Assembly (NCBI GenBank): GCA_041163745.1 | Contig: JBEAQU010000016.1 | Span: 1 to 64,000 of the forward strand | Reading direction: 5' to 3' | Origin: UBA6168 sp041163745 | GTDB taxonomy: Bacteria; Bacteroidota; Bacteroidia; Chitinophagales; Saprospiraceae | Length of the DNA: 64,000 nucleotides | Shown here: piece after piece, positions 17,529 through 27,298 of the stretch | Position numbering within the stretch: the first letter of the stretch is position 1 | Layout of the letters: every line of letters begins with the position of its first letter | Position numbers and translations under genes: made by a program | The notes under the pieces: generated by a model | The model's input: only the letters and a program-made list of their open reading frames with translations | Told to the model about the DNA's origin: nothing | Database searches by the model: none

Positions 17529-18824
17529 ATGCGGCGACGGCAATTCATCAGGGCTTCATCGTTGGCGGGCTTGTCCGCCGGAATTTCCGGGCCTTTGATA
17601 CCGCGTCGTCATTTCCGATACAGCCTGGCGCTGATCGGCAGCGGATGGTGGGGTGTCAACATCCTCCGGGAAGCCATCCGGTCCGGAGAGGTGGATGTCG
17701 TGGCACTGTGTGATGTGGACGAGCGGCAGCTGGACCTGGCCGCTGCGGAGGTCGGCAGGTTATGCGCCGACCGTCCGCATCGATACCGTGACTTCCGGGA
17801 ATGCCTGGAGCGGGAACGACCGGATATCGTCATCAATGCCACCCCCGACCACTGGCATGCCCTGGTAGCCATCGCCGCCCTCCGAAGCGGTGCGCATCTG
17901 TTCCTGGAAAAACCGATCGGTCATACCGTCAAGGAGGGCACAGCCATCCAACAAGCCGTCGAGGAGACGGGAAAGGTCTGTATCGTGGACTTTCACCGCC
18001 GGTATTCCCCACACAATGTCAGCGGCATGGAGTTCCTGCGGGCCGGAAAGGCCGGCGAGATCCGGGAGGTGAAAGCATTCGTCCATTACAACGGCAGCCG
18101 CCCGGAACCTTGGACGGAGGAACCGGTGCCGGCCGGTCTGGATTGGGACTTCTATTGCGGACCTTCGGAGCGTGTGCCTTACAGCGCCGCCATCCATCCC
18201 CGCCGCTGGCGTCAATACAGCCATTTCGCCAATGGTCAGCTGGGCGACTGGGCTCCCCATTGGTTCGACCAGATCCTTTGGTGGACGGAGGAAAAGGCAC
18301 CCCGCAGCATCCATGGCACCGCCCGGTACCATCCGGCACCGGCCGCATCCGATATGCCGGTCAGCCAGGTGGTCACCTACACGTTCGAAAGTTTCACCTG
18401 CACCTGGGAACATTCCCTGCTCAACCGGCGCCCCCAACAGCCGGGGGAGAACGTGGGGGTACATTTCCATGGAACCCTGGGTACCTTTCACATGGGTTGG
18501 CAGCAAGGCTGGGCGTTCTATCCGCACGATGAAAAGCAGCCGGTCATGCGACAGGCGGCGGCGCTGGACGAACCGGATTCCCAGAACATTCGCTTGGTCT
18601 GGCAGGATTTCCTGAACGCCATCAAGACCGGCTCCGAGCCGTTCGCCGGCATCGAACAGGGACGCCAAGCCACGAACATGGCCTTGCTGGGCATGCTGTC
18701 CACCCGATTGGGCCGCAGCATCGACTGGGACCACCCGAACGACCGCATTCCGGGAGATGAGCCGGCCAACGCCATGTTGCGTCGGGATTACCGCCGCCCA
18801 TGGGAATATCCGGACCTGCTTTGA
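17529..18824 (+). CDS. Gfo/Idh/MocA family oxidoreductase, Tat-exported
   Basis: The 431-residue NAD(P)-dependent oxidoreductase starts with a Tat-like signal (MRRRQFIRASSLAG). The Rossmann motif LIGSGWWGVN is near residue 37, the catalytic EKPIGHT near residue 125, and DWAPHWFDQILWW near residue 243 supplies the histidine. It therefore probably works in the periplasm. It faces away from the DUF1080 hydrolase gene, with a shared upstream region of about 165 nt. A TAGCTTGC box near 17504 is a degenerate -7 candidate. The position between a DUF1080 hydrolase and a transketolase suggests sugar catabolism, but the substrate is unknown. Confidence 0.88.
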   Translation: MRRRQFIRASSLAGLSAGISGPLIPRRHFRYSLALIGSGWWGVNILREAIRSGEVDVVALCDVDERQLDLAAAEVGRLCADRPHRYRDFRECLERERPDIVINATPDHWHALVAIAALRSGAHLFLEKPIGHTVKEGTAIQQAVEETGKVCIVDFHRRYSPHNVSGMEFLRAGKAGEIREVKAFVHYNGSRPEPWTEEPVPAGLDWDFYCGPSERVPYSAAIHPRRWRQYSHFANGQLGDWAPHWFDQILWWTEEKAPRSIHGTARYHPAPAASDMPVSQVVTYTFESFTCTWEHSLLNRRPQQPGENVGVHFHGTLGTFHMGWQQGWAFYPHDEKQPVMRQAAALDEPDSQNIRLVWQDFLNAIKTGSEPFAGIEQGRQATNMALLGMLSTRLGRSIDWDHPNDRIPGDEPANAMLRRDYRRPWEYPDLL

Positions 18825-18911
18825 GATCTGCGTACCGATTGCCGACCAAGAGAACCGTTGCGCTTTCCATACGGCCATGCGCCGAAGCCGAACACATAAG
18901 AAACAAACAAC

Positions 18912-20963
18912 ATGCGCCAACACACAATCGATCCAGCTGACCACCTGTCCCTCCGCGCTGCGGACAACATCCGCATCCTGTCCGCCGCCATGGTGGAGCG
19001 GGCTCGCTCCGGCCATCCCGGCGGACCCATGGGGGGGGCGGATTTCATGCATGTCCTCTATTCGGAATTCCTCCGTTTCGACCCGGATGACATGACCTGG
19101 CCCTTGCGCGACCGTTTCTTTCTGGATGCAGGCCATATGTCCGCCATGCTCTATGCACAGCAGACCCTGCTGGGGAATTACACAATGGACGATCTCCGGC
19201 AATTCCGGCAGTGGGGGAGCGTCACACCGGGGCATCCGGAACTGGATCCCGCCCGCGGCATCGAGAACACTTCCGGTCCGCTCGGTTTGGGACATGCCTT
19301 CGGCATCGGGGCGGCCATAGCGGAACGATTTCTGGCCGCACGTTTCGGTGAGGTCGTCGATCACCACACTTATGTCTACATATCTGACGGCGGTGTGCAG
19401 GAAGAAATTTCCCAGGCAGCGGGCCGGATCGCCGGCCATCTCGGATTGGGCAAGCTCATCATGTTCTATGATGCCAATGACATACAGCTTTCCACGGAGG
19501 TCGCGGATGTCACCAGCGAGGATACAGCCATGAAGTACCGCGCCTGGGATTGGCATGTGCAGACCATCCCTGGGAACGACCACCAGGCCATTCGGGAGGC
19601 CATCCGGGCCGCACAGGCAGCGACCGACCGGCCTTCCCTGATCATCGGAAAGACCCTGATGGGTAAGGGTGTCCGGAAAGCCGACGGCAGCCTATACGAA
19701 GGGGAGGTGGAATTGCATGGGCAACCCCTCTCCGGCGCGGGCGCATCCTTCGCGGAAACCGTCCGCGGCCTGGGCGGAGACCCTGAGAACCCGTTCCGAA
19801 TATTCCCGGATGTCGCCGAGCATTACCATTCCGTCCTGGCAGGGAAGCGCAAGGATGCCGCCCGCCGGAAGAACGCCTTCCGGAAATGGGCACGTGAAAA
19901 CAAGGAACTGGCGGACCGCTACCGCCGGTTCCTGCGGCGCGAAATTCCGGACATCGACTGGGACGCCATTCCTTTCAAGCCAAACGATGCCACCCGGAAC
20001 GCCTCCGGTGCCGTCCTCTCGGCCTTAGCGGACCAGGTCGGCAACATGATCGTCGCTTCTGCCGACCTGGCCAACAGCGACAAGACGGAGAATTTCCTAA
20101 AGAAAACAAAAGCCTTCCGACGTCATGACTTCCGAGGTGCCTTCCTGCAGGCCGGTGTGTCGGAACTCACCATGGCGGCGTTGGCAACCGGTATGGCCCT
20201 GCATGGCGGTGTCATTCCTGCCTGCGCGACCTTCTTCGCCTTTTCAGATTACATGAAGCCGGCCCTGCGTGTCTGCGCCCTGATGCGGCAGCCGGTGATC
20301 TTCCTCTGGACCCATGATGCGTTCCGCGTGGGGGAGGACGGGCCGACCCACCAACCGGTCGAGCAGGAAGCCCAGCTCCGGTTGCTCGAACAACTTCGCA
20401 ACCATCATGGCAAACCCTCCCTGGTAGCGCTTCGTCCGGCCGACGGCGCCGAGACAGTCGCCTGCTGGCGATTGGCGATGCAGCAGCGGGAGGCACCGAC
20501 CGGACTGATCCTTTCCCGTCAGACCATCAAGGACCTGCCGGGAGAAGACCGCCGGAACTTGGCGGCACAGGCGGACAGAGGCGCCTACATCGTACTGGAC
20601 AGCCCGCAGAAAGCGGACGTCATCCTGGTGGGAAACGGATCCGAAGTGGCCACACTGATCGCCGGGGCAGACTTGCTCACCTCGGAACACGGATTGCAGG
20701 TGCGTGTCGTGTCCGCCCCCTCGGAAGGTTTGTTCCGTCAACAATCCGCCAAATATCAGCGGTCCGTCCTGCCCGGCAACATTCCTGTCTTCGGCCTGAC
20801 AGCCGGACTGCCCGTTACGCTGCAGGGGCTGGTCGGCCCCCGCGGAAAAGTGTGGGGACTCTCCCATTTCGGTTATTCCGCCCCGTACCAGGTGTTGGAT
20901 GAAAAGTTCGGATTCACAGGCGAACAAGTCGCCCGGCAGGTACTCGCCATGTTGAGGCGATAG
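18912..20963 (+). CDS. tkt: transketolase
   Basis: Transketolase moves two-carbon units between sugar phosphates in the pentose phosphate pathway using thiamine diphosphate. The 683-residue single-chain protein has all three domains: an N-terminal TPP domain (about 1-320), a pyrimidine domain (about 355-520) and a C-terminal domain (about 540-683). RSGHPGGPMGGAD is the classical start. The TPP motif reads SDGGVQEE followed by FYDANDIQL instead of the canonical GDG..N form, which marks a divergent subfamily. GVSELTMAALATGMALHGG and HDAFRVGEDGPTHQPVEQ contain the catalytic glutamate and histidines. It lies 87 nt after the oxidoreductase. Confidence 0.92.
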   Translation: MRQHTIDPADHLSLRAADNIRILSAAMVERARSGHPGGPMGGADFMHVLYSEFLRFDPDDMTWPLRDRFFLDAGHMSAMLYAQQTLLGNYTMDDLRQFRQWGSVTPGHPELDPARGIENTSGPLGLGHAFGIGAAIAERFLAARFGEVVDHHTYVYISDGGVQEEISQAAGRIAGHLGLGKLIMFYDANDIQLSTEVADVTSEDTAMKYRAWDWHVQTIPGNDHQAIREAIRAAQAATDRPSLIIGKTLMGKGVRKADGSLYEGEVELHGQPLSGAGASFAETVRGLGGDPENPFRIFPDVAEHYHSVLAGKRKDAARRKNAFRKWARENKELADRYRRFLRREIPDIDWDAIPFKPNDATRNASGAVLSALADQVGNMIVASADLANSDKTENFLKKTKAFRRHDFRGAFLQAGVSELTMAALATGMALHGGVIPACATFFAFSDYMKPALRVCALMRQPVIFLWTHDAFRVGEDGPTHQPVEQEAQLRLLEQLRNHHGKPSLVALRPADGAETVACWRLAMQQREAPTGLILSRQTIKDLPGEDRRNLAAQADRGAYIVLDSPQKADVILVGNGSEVATLIAGADLLTSEHGLQVRVVSAPSEGLFRQQSAKYQRSVLPGNIPVFGLTAGLPVTLQGLVGPRGKVWGLSHFGYSAPYQVLDEKFGFTGEQVARQVLAMLRR

Positions 20964-21113
20964 CACCACCCAGCCTGTCGCCCTTTCATCGTCCCGTGCG
21001 GAGGAATCCGGGCAAAATGACACTGCGCTTCAGCGGCAGCATCCCGCCGGTGGCTGCTACCTTGCCTCGCCACAGCGAAGGGGACGGTTGCAGCGGGAGT
21101 CGCTGGACGGGGA

Positions 21114-23829
21114 TCACCAGGGCTGAAAGGGCAGGTCCGTTGCGAAAGGGATGGCATGTTCCAGATCCAGGGAGGCGGAATAAATATTGTCCTCCTCGGG
21201 TGTAAGCTCGAATCCCCGGCTCCGGAACATGGTGATCATATGGGCATTGGACCGAAGGACGGACGCGACGATCTTCCGGATGCCCTTGTCGCGTGCGATT
21301 TCCAGCATATAATCGAACATGCTGCTTCCCAGCCCCATATGTTGCCATGGATCCGCCACGAGAATGGCGAATTCCGCAGTTTCCCCCCAGGCGTCCGCGA
21401 TGATGCGGGTGACACCGACCATCTGTTTCCCCCCTTGTTCCTCCAGCTCCGCCACCAGCGCCATTTCCCGGTCATAATCGATGTGTGTCATCCGGGTAAG
21501 AAAATCGTGGGTGAGCTTCGGCACATAACCGAAGAATCGGAAATAGAGGGATTGGTCCGACAAGGTCTTCAGCATGTCGGCCTCCATGGGCTCGTCCTCC
21601 GGACGGATGGGCCGCAGGAGAACTTCCCGCCCGTCTTTCATCGGCAGGCGGCGGGTGTATTTTTCCGGATAAGGGGAGATGACCAGGTGATGGAAGGGTC
21701 GTTCCTTTCGCCGGGGGCGGAATTCGTCGAGAATGATCCGGGCATCCAGCACGATGGCCCCGTGCTCATCCATGAGCAAGGGGTTGACATCCATTTCCGC
21801 CACTTCCGGGAAGTCCATGAGAACATAGGCGAACTTGACCAGGTGGAACGCAAGTTCCTCCAGGTCGACCGGCGGAATCCCGCGGAATCCCTCGAGTTGC
21901 TCGTGGATGCTTGTTCCGCTGACCAGATGTCTGGCCAGGGCCATGTTCAACGGGGGCAGGGCGAAGTTGGTATCCCGGATCACCTCCACAGCCACGCCGC
22001 CCTGGCCGAAGACCAGCAGCGGTCCGAAGATAGGGTCGCGTTTCGCGCCGACCAGGAGCTCATAGCGTTTCCTGTGCATGCGTTCGACCAGGATGCCCAC
22101 AATGTTGGCATCGGGGCGGTGGGACCGGACCCGGCTGATGACATCATCGTAGCCTGATTCCACACCTTGCCGGTCGTTCAGGTCGAGCAGGACTCCCCCG
22201 ACGTCGGTCTTGTGGAGCGCATCCGGGGAGACGACCTTCAGAACCACCGGATATCCCAGCCGGTCGGCCAGTTCGCCGGCTTCCCGGGCGGAGCGGGCCA
22301 GGCCGTTCCGGCCGACGGGCAGATCGTAGCAGGCCAGGAGCTCCTTTGGCTTCATGTTCCAACAGATAGCGTCGGTTTTCCGTCAATGCCGTCCGGATGA
22401 TATGCCAGGCTTCGTCGCGCCGGGGTACGAAGCGTTTGGGTGCTTCGGGCGGCGTTTCATACAGGAGTTCCAGGTTGCGGGAATATTGCCACATCTGCAG
22501 GAACACGTCGACGGCGCTTTCAGGATACCGGTAGTTGGGCACCTTTCCTGTCTCCAGTATTTCGCGGGCCTCCCATACATCGCGTTCGCCCATCCAGGCG
22601 GCGAGCAGGGGTTTTCCACTTTTGCTGGCCAGGGAGGCCAGGACTTCCGCCGTGCCGGTGGGATCTGTCACGGTTTGAGTGGTCAGGATGGTGAGTATGC
22701 CGTCGACTCCGTCGTCGGCCAGGCAGACTTCCAATGCCTGCCGGTAGGCTTCGGCGGAGGCGTCACCCAGGACATCGACCGGGTTGCCATGGCTCCAGGC
22801 GGCCGGAAGAGCCTTGTTGAGCGCTACCAGGCTTTTGTCCGACAAGGTGGCCAGCTGACCGCCGCGGGTGGACAGGTAATCGGTGGCCAGGACGCCCGGC
22901 CCTCCGGCATTGGTGATGATGGCCAGGCGGTTGCCCCGGGGGCGGGGTTGCATGGCCAACGCCTGGGCGCAGCCGAAGAGCTGGGAGATGGTCTCGACCC
23001 GGATGCAGCCTGCCCGTTGGAAGGCGGCGTCGAAAGCGGCGTCATTGCCTGCCAGGGAACCGGTATGGGACAGGGCCGCCTTGCCACCGTCCCTGCTTTT
23101 GCCGGCTTTGAGGATGATGATGGGCTTCGAGCGGGCGAAAGCCCGGGCGGCACTCATGAATTTGCGTGCCTCGGTCAGGGATTCCATATAAATCAGGATG
23201 GAATCCGTATCCGGATCCATCCCGAAGTAATCGATGAGCTCGGCGAATCCGATGTCCACCATGGAACCGATGGAGACGAAATGACTGAATCCCACTTGCT
23301 GTTCGCAGGCCCAGTCCAGGATGGAGGAGCAAAGCGCCCCGCTTTGGGAAATGAAGGCGATGTTCCCCGGCAGCGCCATGCGGTTGGCGAAGGTGGCGTT
23401 CATCCTCAGGCTGGGGTTGATGATGCCCAGGCAGTTGGGTCCGATGATCCGCATGCCGTAGCGGCGGCCGGTCTCCAGTATCCGGGACACCATGGCCTCC
23501 CCCTCCTTGCCCGCTTCCATGAAGCCGGCGGAGATGATGACCAATCCTCCTACGCCGGCTCTTCCGCAGGCCTCCACGACATCCGGTACCACCGGTGCGG
23601 GCAGCACCACCACCGCAAGGTCGACACGTTCCGGGACGTCCCCGATGGCATGGTAGGCTTGCAGGCCCAGCAGTTCGGTCGCCCTGGGATGGATCGGGTA
23701 CAGGTTGCCGGTGTAGCCGGCGGAGAGAAGGTTGCGGAAAATGGAATGTCCTACGGACTGTTCCTTGGTGGAGGCTCCGATGACGGCGATGCTGGCCGGC
23801 TGGAAGATCTTGTTGAGCTGGTGTACCAT
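21114..23829 (-). pseudogene. Pat-like ADP-forming acyl-CoA synthetase/GNAT fusion, frameshifted
   Basis: Together the two frames encode about 905 residues in the order CoA-binding domain, succinyl-CoA-synthetase-like ligase, ATP-grasp and C-terminal GNAT acetyltransferase, as in E. coli Pat (PatZ/YfiQ). The first frame (23829 down to about 22345) includes the SHTGSLAGND motif with the phosphohistidine found in active acetyl-CoA synthetases. Within 22341-22350 the reading frame shifts by one base: E-A-K continues as E-L-L-A-C-Y-D in the other frame if one G of the AAAGGAG run is removed. The second frame runs to 21114 and could start on its own at ATG 22355. This may be a true mutation, a sequencing error or a split gene. 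Confidence 0.75.
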
Positions 23830-23860
23830 GGGTTGTGTTTGGCGGTGTCTTGACAGTCGG

Positions 23861-23889
23861 CAAAGCTATGCTGGGCAAAGGCGGACAAA
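23861..23889 (-). promoter_or_regulatory. promoter for the Pat-like gene
   Basis: On the minus strand a TTTG (23886-23889) and TAGCTTTG (23861-23868) are separated by 17 nt, matching Bacteroidota -33/-7 elements. The start would be about 25 nt before the ATG at 23829. Confidence 0.55.
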
Positions 23890-24009
23890 GATGATATTTG
23901 TCAAAGATTGGAAAGGAGAAAAGTCAGGTCGCCTGGGTGGTTTCAGCCTGGCAGTGCGATCGGCGGATGGGCTTTGACGAATTGGGCGGCGGTACGGCGG
24001 GAGGTGTGC

Positions 24010-24053
24010 AAAAAAAAAAAAGGAATGTCGGCAGCAGCACCGACATTCCTTTT
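24010..24053 (-). terminator. intrinsic terminator after the cyclophilin gene
   Basis: GGAATGTCGG (24022-24031) and CCGACATTCC (24040-24049) form a perfect 10-bp stem. On the minus strand it is followed by twelve T residues (24010-24021). It lies about 20 nt beyond the stop codon of the cyclophilin gene and on the plus strand has a short TTTT, so it may work both ways. Confidence 0.9.
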
Positions 24054-24071
24054 CACATCCGGGCGGGAGCG

Positions 24072-24710
24072 TCACAGGGCCCCGCTGTCTTCTATGACGA
24101 CCCTTTGTGCGGTGGCGCCGCTGCGGCTGCCGACGGCTTCCATTTTCTGTATGACGTCATATCCTTCCAGGACTTGGCCGAAGACGACGTGTTTGCCGTT
24201 CAGCCAAGGGGTTTGGACGGTGCAGATGAAGAATTGGGAGCCGTTGGTGTTCGGGCCGGCGTTGGCCATGGAAAGAATGCCCGGGCCGGCATGGATAGCC
24301 GCTTTGCCGGCGAAGGATTCGTCGTTGAAGCGGGCGCCGTAGATCGACTCCCCGCCGGTTCCGTTGCCGTTGGTGAAGTCACCCCCCTGGCACATGAACT
24401 GCGGGATGATGCGGTGGAAGGCGCTGCCTTTGAAGTGAAGCGGCTTGCCGGATTTTCCGACGCCCTTTTCACCGGTGCAGAGGGCCCGGAAATTCTCTGC
24501 CGTCTGCGGAACGGCATCCTGAAACAGCTCGAAGACAATCCTGCCGGCGGCCTGTCCGCCTATGCTGATGTCGAAAAAGACTTTCGGGTTGGCCGGATTG
24601 GGCGGGATGGGTGGTGTGTACGTATCCATGGTCTGTGCTTTAAGTGAAGATGCCCCGAGTGCAAGCCAACAGAGGAAGCCTGCGACCAGGGAAATACTTA
24701 CTTTTTTCAT
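24072..24710 (-). CDS. periplasmic peptidyl-prolyl cis-trans isomerase, cyclophilin type
   Basis: The 212-residue protein speeds cis-trans isomerisation of prolyl bonds and helps proteins fold outside the cytoplasm. A Sec signal peptide (residues 1-26, ending around LKAQ) precedes a cyclophilin domain. The active-site arginine is in FHRIIPQFMCQGGDFTNGNGTGG, and GPNTNGSQFFICT and the downstream HVVFGQVLEGYDV complete the fold. I chose the ATG at 24710 because the signal peptide begins there. It lies between the flippase and the Pat-like gene on the same strand, with its own terminator. Confidence 0.93.
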   Translation of the reverse strand: MKKVSISLVAGFLCWLALGASSLKAQTMDTYTPPIPPNPANPKVFFDISIGGQAAGRIVFELFQDAVPQTAENFRALCTGEKGVGKSGKPLHFKGSAFHRIIPQFMCQGGDFTNGNGTGGESIYGARFNDESFAGKAAIHAGPGILSMANAGPNTNGSQFFICTVQTPWLNGKHVVFGQVLEGYDVIQKMEAVGSRSGATAQRVVIEDSGAL

Positions 24711-24883
24711 GAAAAAAATGTTTTGGTTTGACAATGAATGTTTTGGTGGATGCGCTACGTCGGAAGTCCGGATTGAGCGCCGGGCGGCCGACTTCTTTGG
24801 CCGCCAATCGGCTGCAATGTTAACGTATTTTTCGTAAAACGATTGCCCGGAACCCCGACGATCCTTGTGAATCGGTTGGCGCG

Positions 24884-26389
24884 TCATTCGTTGTGCTGCC
24901 GGAATATGCGACCCCAAAGCCCGGTGGCAAGGGCGTTGATGTCCGGAGAAATCTTGAATCCGAGTACGCCGAGGGCGAAGAGCGAAGCGAAGCCACCGGA
25001 CAGGAGGAGCAGGTCAAGTAGCGGAAAACCGGTGGTTGGGATCCGAGACGCTGCAGCATAGGCGGCTGTGGCCAGTATCAGGGTGTACAAGGACGCCCGG
25101 CTGAAGGGTTGCATGCCGAATTTGCGGTGGATCAGCAGCAATTTGGACAGGTTGAAGAAGGACAGGGACAGGATCGTTGCCACGCCGACCCCGGTAATGC
25201 CCAGAGAAGGCACCAGCCAGAGATTCGCTCCTATATGAATCAAAGAGGTCATGCCGATGAAATAGAGATTGTACCGGTAATGTCTGGAGTAACTGATGAT
25301 TTCGCTGTTGACCCCGGTCGCCATGTCAATGAGGCGGGCGATACCCAGCAGGCCGACGACCTCCCTGCCCACCAGGAAGGTCTCCCCGTTTGGCATGAGG
25401 GCATACAACTGCTCGATGCCGATCCAGATGGAGAGGAACATACCGGTGCCGACGATGAGTTGGTTCAGGCTCGATTTCCGATAGATGGTCGCGATTTCCG
25501 CCAGGTCGCCTTGTTTCCATTTGTCCGCGAGCAAGGGTGCGGTGATCCTGGCGATGGCTTTGCGGGGAATATCGACGACGTTGCTGATGAAGTATGCAAT
25601 GACGAACACCCCGGTACTCCGCAGGGTGGTCATTGTGCCGACCATCACGATGTTGATGAACTCGGAGGACAGTCTGCTCCCCATGCCGCCCAGGAATCCG
25701 AACAGCATGTACCGGCCCATTTCCTTGAGCATGTCACCAGATAACAACCGCCTGTCCGGCCGGAAGTGCAGTTGTCCGATCGAACGTAGGTAGGCGGCCT
25801 GCGACAGGGTGATGAGGAGATACACCAGCAGGATTCCCCGGAACACCCCGTCCAGGTCCAGCAGGCGGAACTGGTAGGCGATTACCATCAGAGGAATGCC
25901 GATCTTCGGCAGGAACTCGTTGATGGCGGACGGGACGACGATGCGGTGGAAGTTGGAAGCGTACAATGCGAACAGGCTGCTGAAGGAAGCGAGGAAGGTC
26001 AGCACCGGTATCATCCAAAGGTAGGCGAGGTAAAGGTCCGGATTATCCTTCGCACCGAAGTAAGCGTGCAATGGTGCCCGACCCAAGTGGTAGCCAGCCA
26101 GCAAAACCAGGTTGCCCGACAGCAGGATGCAGGCAAGCAGGAAAAGAAAGCCGTGGTGACCCTCCCGTTCGTTCCGGAAATAAGGAAAAAAACGGATGAT
26201 CAGCTCCGAGCTTCCCAGGAAAGTCAGTAAAGTCAGCAGGCCGGCACTTTCCCTGACATAATTGATGATGCCGATCTCCTCCTTTGTCAGGAAGGCCGGA
26301 TAGATCCACAGCGTGTTGACCGCCCCGATGGCGACACCGAGATAGGTCACGATGCTCTGCAGGATTCCTTGCCGCTTGACAACGCCCAT
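24884..26389 (-). CDS. polysaccharide/oligosaccharide flippase (Wzx-like)
   Basis: The 501-residue integral membrane protein is related to the polysaccharide biosynthesis (Wzx, MOP superfamily) flippases, which move lipid-linked sugar units across the inner membrane. I count roughly 12-14 hydrophobic helices and the usual N-terminal KRQGILQSIVTYLGVAIGAVNTLWIYPAFLT. The first helices keep the family pattern FLGSSELIIRFFPYF. No glycosyltransferase cluster accompanies it. Upstream, 26390-26636 is shared with the divergent kynurenine formamidase gene. The direct substrate is unknown. Confidence 0.85.
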   Translation of the reverse strand: MGVVKRQGILQSIVTYLGVAIGAVNTLWIYPAFLTKEEIGIINYVRESAGLLTLLTFLGSSELIIRFFPYFRNEREGHHGFLFLLACILLSGNLVLLAGYHLGRAPLHAYFGAKDNPDLYLAYLWMIPVLTFLASFSSLFALYASNFHRIVVPSAINEFLPKIGIPLMVIAYQFRLLDLDGVFRGILLVYLLITLSQAAYLRSIGQLHFRPDRRLLSGDMLKEMGRYMLFGFLGGMGSRLSSEFINIVMVGTMTTLRSTGVFVIAYFISNVVDIPRKAIARITAPLLADKWKQGDLAEIATIYRKSSLNQLIVGTGMFLSIWIGIEQLYALMPNGETFLVGREVVGLLGIARLIDMATGVNSEIISYSRHYRYNLYFIGMTSLIHIGANLWLVPSLGITGVGVATILSLSFFNLSKLLLIHRKFGMQPFSRASLYTLILATAAYAAASRIPTTGFPLLDLLLLSGGFASLFALGVLGFKISPDINALATGLWGRIFRQHNE

Positions 26390-26597
26390 ATGCTGTGGTT
26401 GGTGTTTGGTGCCGATCAGGCGGGAGGTCCCGCAGAGGCCCGCCTATCCCGATCCCGCAGGAATTCGGACCGCCAAATTAGCACATTGCGCACCAAATTG
26501 GCAATTCTGGTACCTTTATGCGCAGCCTGAGGCATTGCTGATTCGCATGACTTGGAAAATACATGCGTGATTGCTGAAGTTTAATGCAGCCGGAATT

Positions 26598-26605
26598 TAC
26601 TTTTG
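26598..26605 (+). promoter_or_regulatory. promoter of the kynurenine formamidase gene
   Basis: TACTTTTG matches TAnnTTTG exactly, 31 nt before the ATG. TTG at 26571-26573 lies 24 nt upstream, slightly more than the usual spacing. A short leader of about 25 nt is expected. Confidence 0.5.
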
Positions 26606-26636
26606 CACCTGCGGAACACAACAACGCATCTGAACT

Positions 26637-27272
26637 ATGCCGAAGCTGATCGACATCTCTGTGCCCATCCAACCGGGCATGCCTCTTTGGCCGGATAGTG
26701 AGCCGCTGGAAATCCGGCAGCTCGCCCGACTGGCAGACGGTGACATCGCCAACATCACTGGTCTGTACACGGGCAGTCACACCGGTACCCACATCGACGC
26801 GCCCCTTCATTTCATAGATGGGGGGAAAACCACGGAGGATATTCCCCTCGAAACCCTCGTAGGCACCTGTCAGGTCCTGGACATGCGGGGGAAACAGGAA
26901 ATCACCGCCGAAGACCTGGTGGAGGGCGGTGTTTTTCCCAACGTCGACAAATTGTTGTTCAAAACGGACAATTCCCGATTGTGGACCCAGCCGACGCATT
27001 CGTTCCACCGGAATTTCTGCGCATTGACGCTGGATGCCGCCCATTGGATCGTCGAACAGGGTATCCGACTTGTCGGCATCGACTACCTGTCCATCCAGCG
27101 CTTCGACGACCCGTTTGACACCCATGTCGTCCTGCTTCGTTCGGAAGTGGTCATTCTGGAGGGGCTCGACCTCCGGTTCGTCGAACCGAATATCTACAAA
27201 CTCATCTGCCTCCCGCTCAAGGTGCGTTCCGTGGAAGGCATGATGGCCCGAGCGGTATTGGAAACCATCTGA
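26637..27272 (+). CDS. kynB: kynurenine formamidase (cyclase family)
   Basis: KynB hydrolyses N-formylkynurenine, the product of tryptophan 2,3-dioxygenase, to kynurenine and formate. The 211-residue protein belongs to the metal-dependent cyclase family: HTGTHIDAPLHFIDGG (residues 44-59) holds the metal-binding histidines and aspartate, and GIDYLSIQRFDDPFDTHVVLL is also typical. The start ATG is well placed after a -7 box. The gene encoding the preceding enzyme is 4.8 kb away on the same strand (32093-33139), which supports this role. Other cyclase-family hydrolases exist, so the exact substrate is inferred from the presence of KynA. Confidence 0.8.
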   Translation: MPKLIDISVPIQPGMPLWPDSEPLEIRQLARLADGDIANITGLYTGSHTGTHIDAPLHFIDGGKTTEDIPLETLVGTCQVLDMRGKQEITAEDLVEGGVFPNVDKLLFKTDNSRLWTQPTHSFHRNFCALTLDAAHWIVEQGIRLVGIDYLSIQRFDDPFDTHVVLLRSEVVILEGLDLRFVEPNIYKLICLPLKVRSVEGMMARAVLETI

Positions 27273-27298
27273 TCCGGCAAATCCCCTGCACCCGGCCG

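Noticed and set aside
17760..19583. 607-codon minus-strand frame across the second oxidoreductase and transketolase
   Set aside because: It spans two genuine plus-strand genes and has no coherent protein features.
22144..22344. Tail of the first Pat-like frame as a real C-terminus
   Set aside because: After the shift the tail is an Arg/Gly/Pro-rich out-of-frame reading of the ATP-grasp domain.
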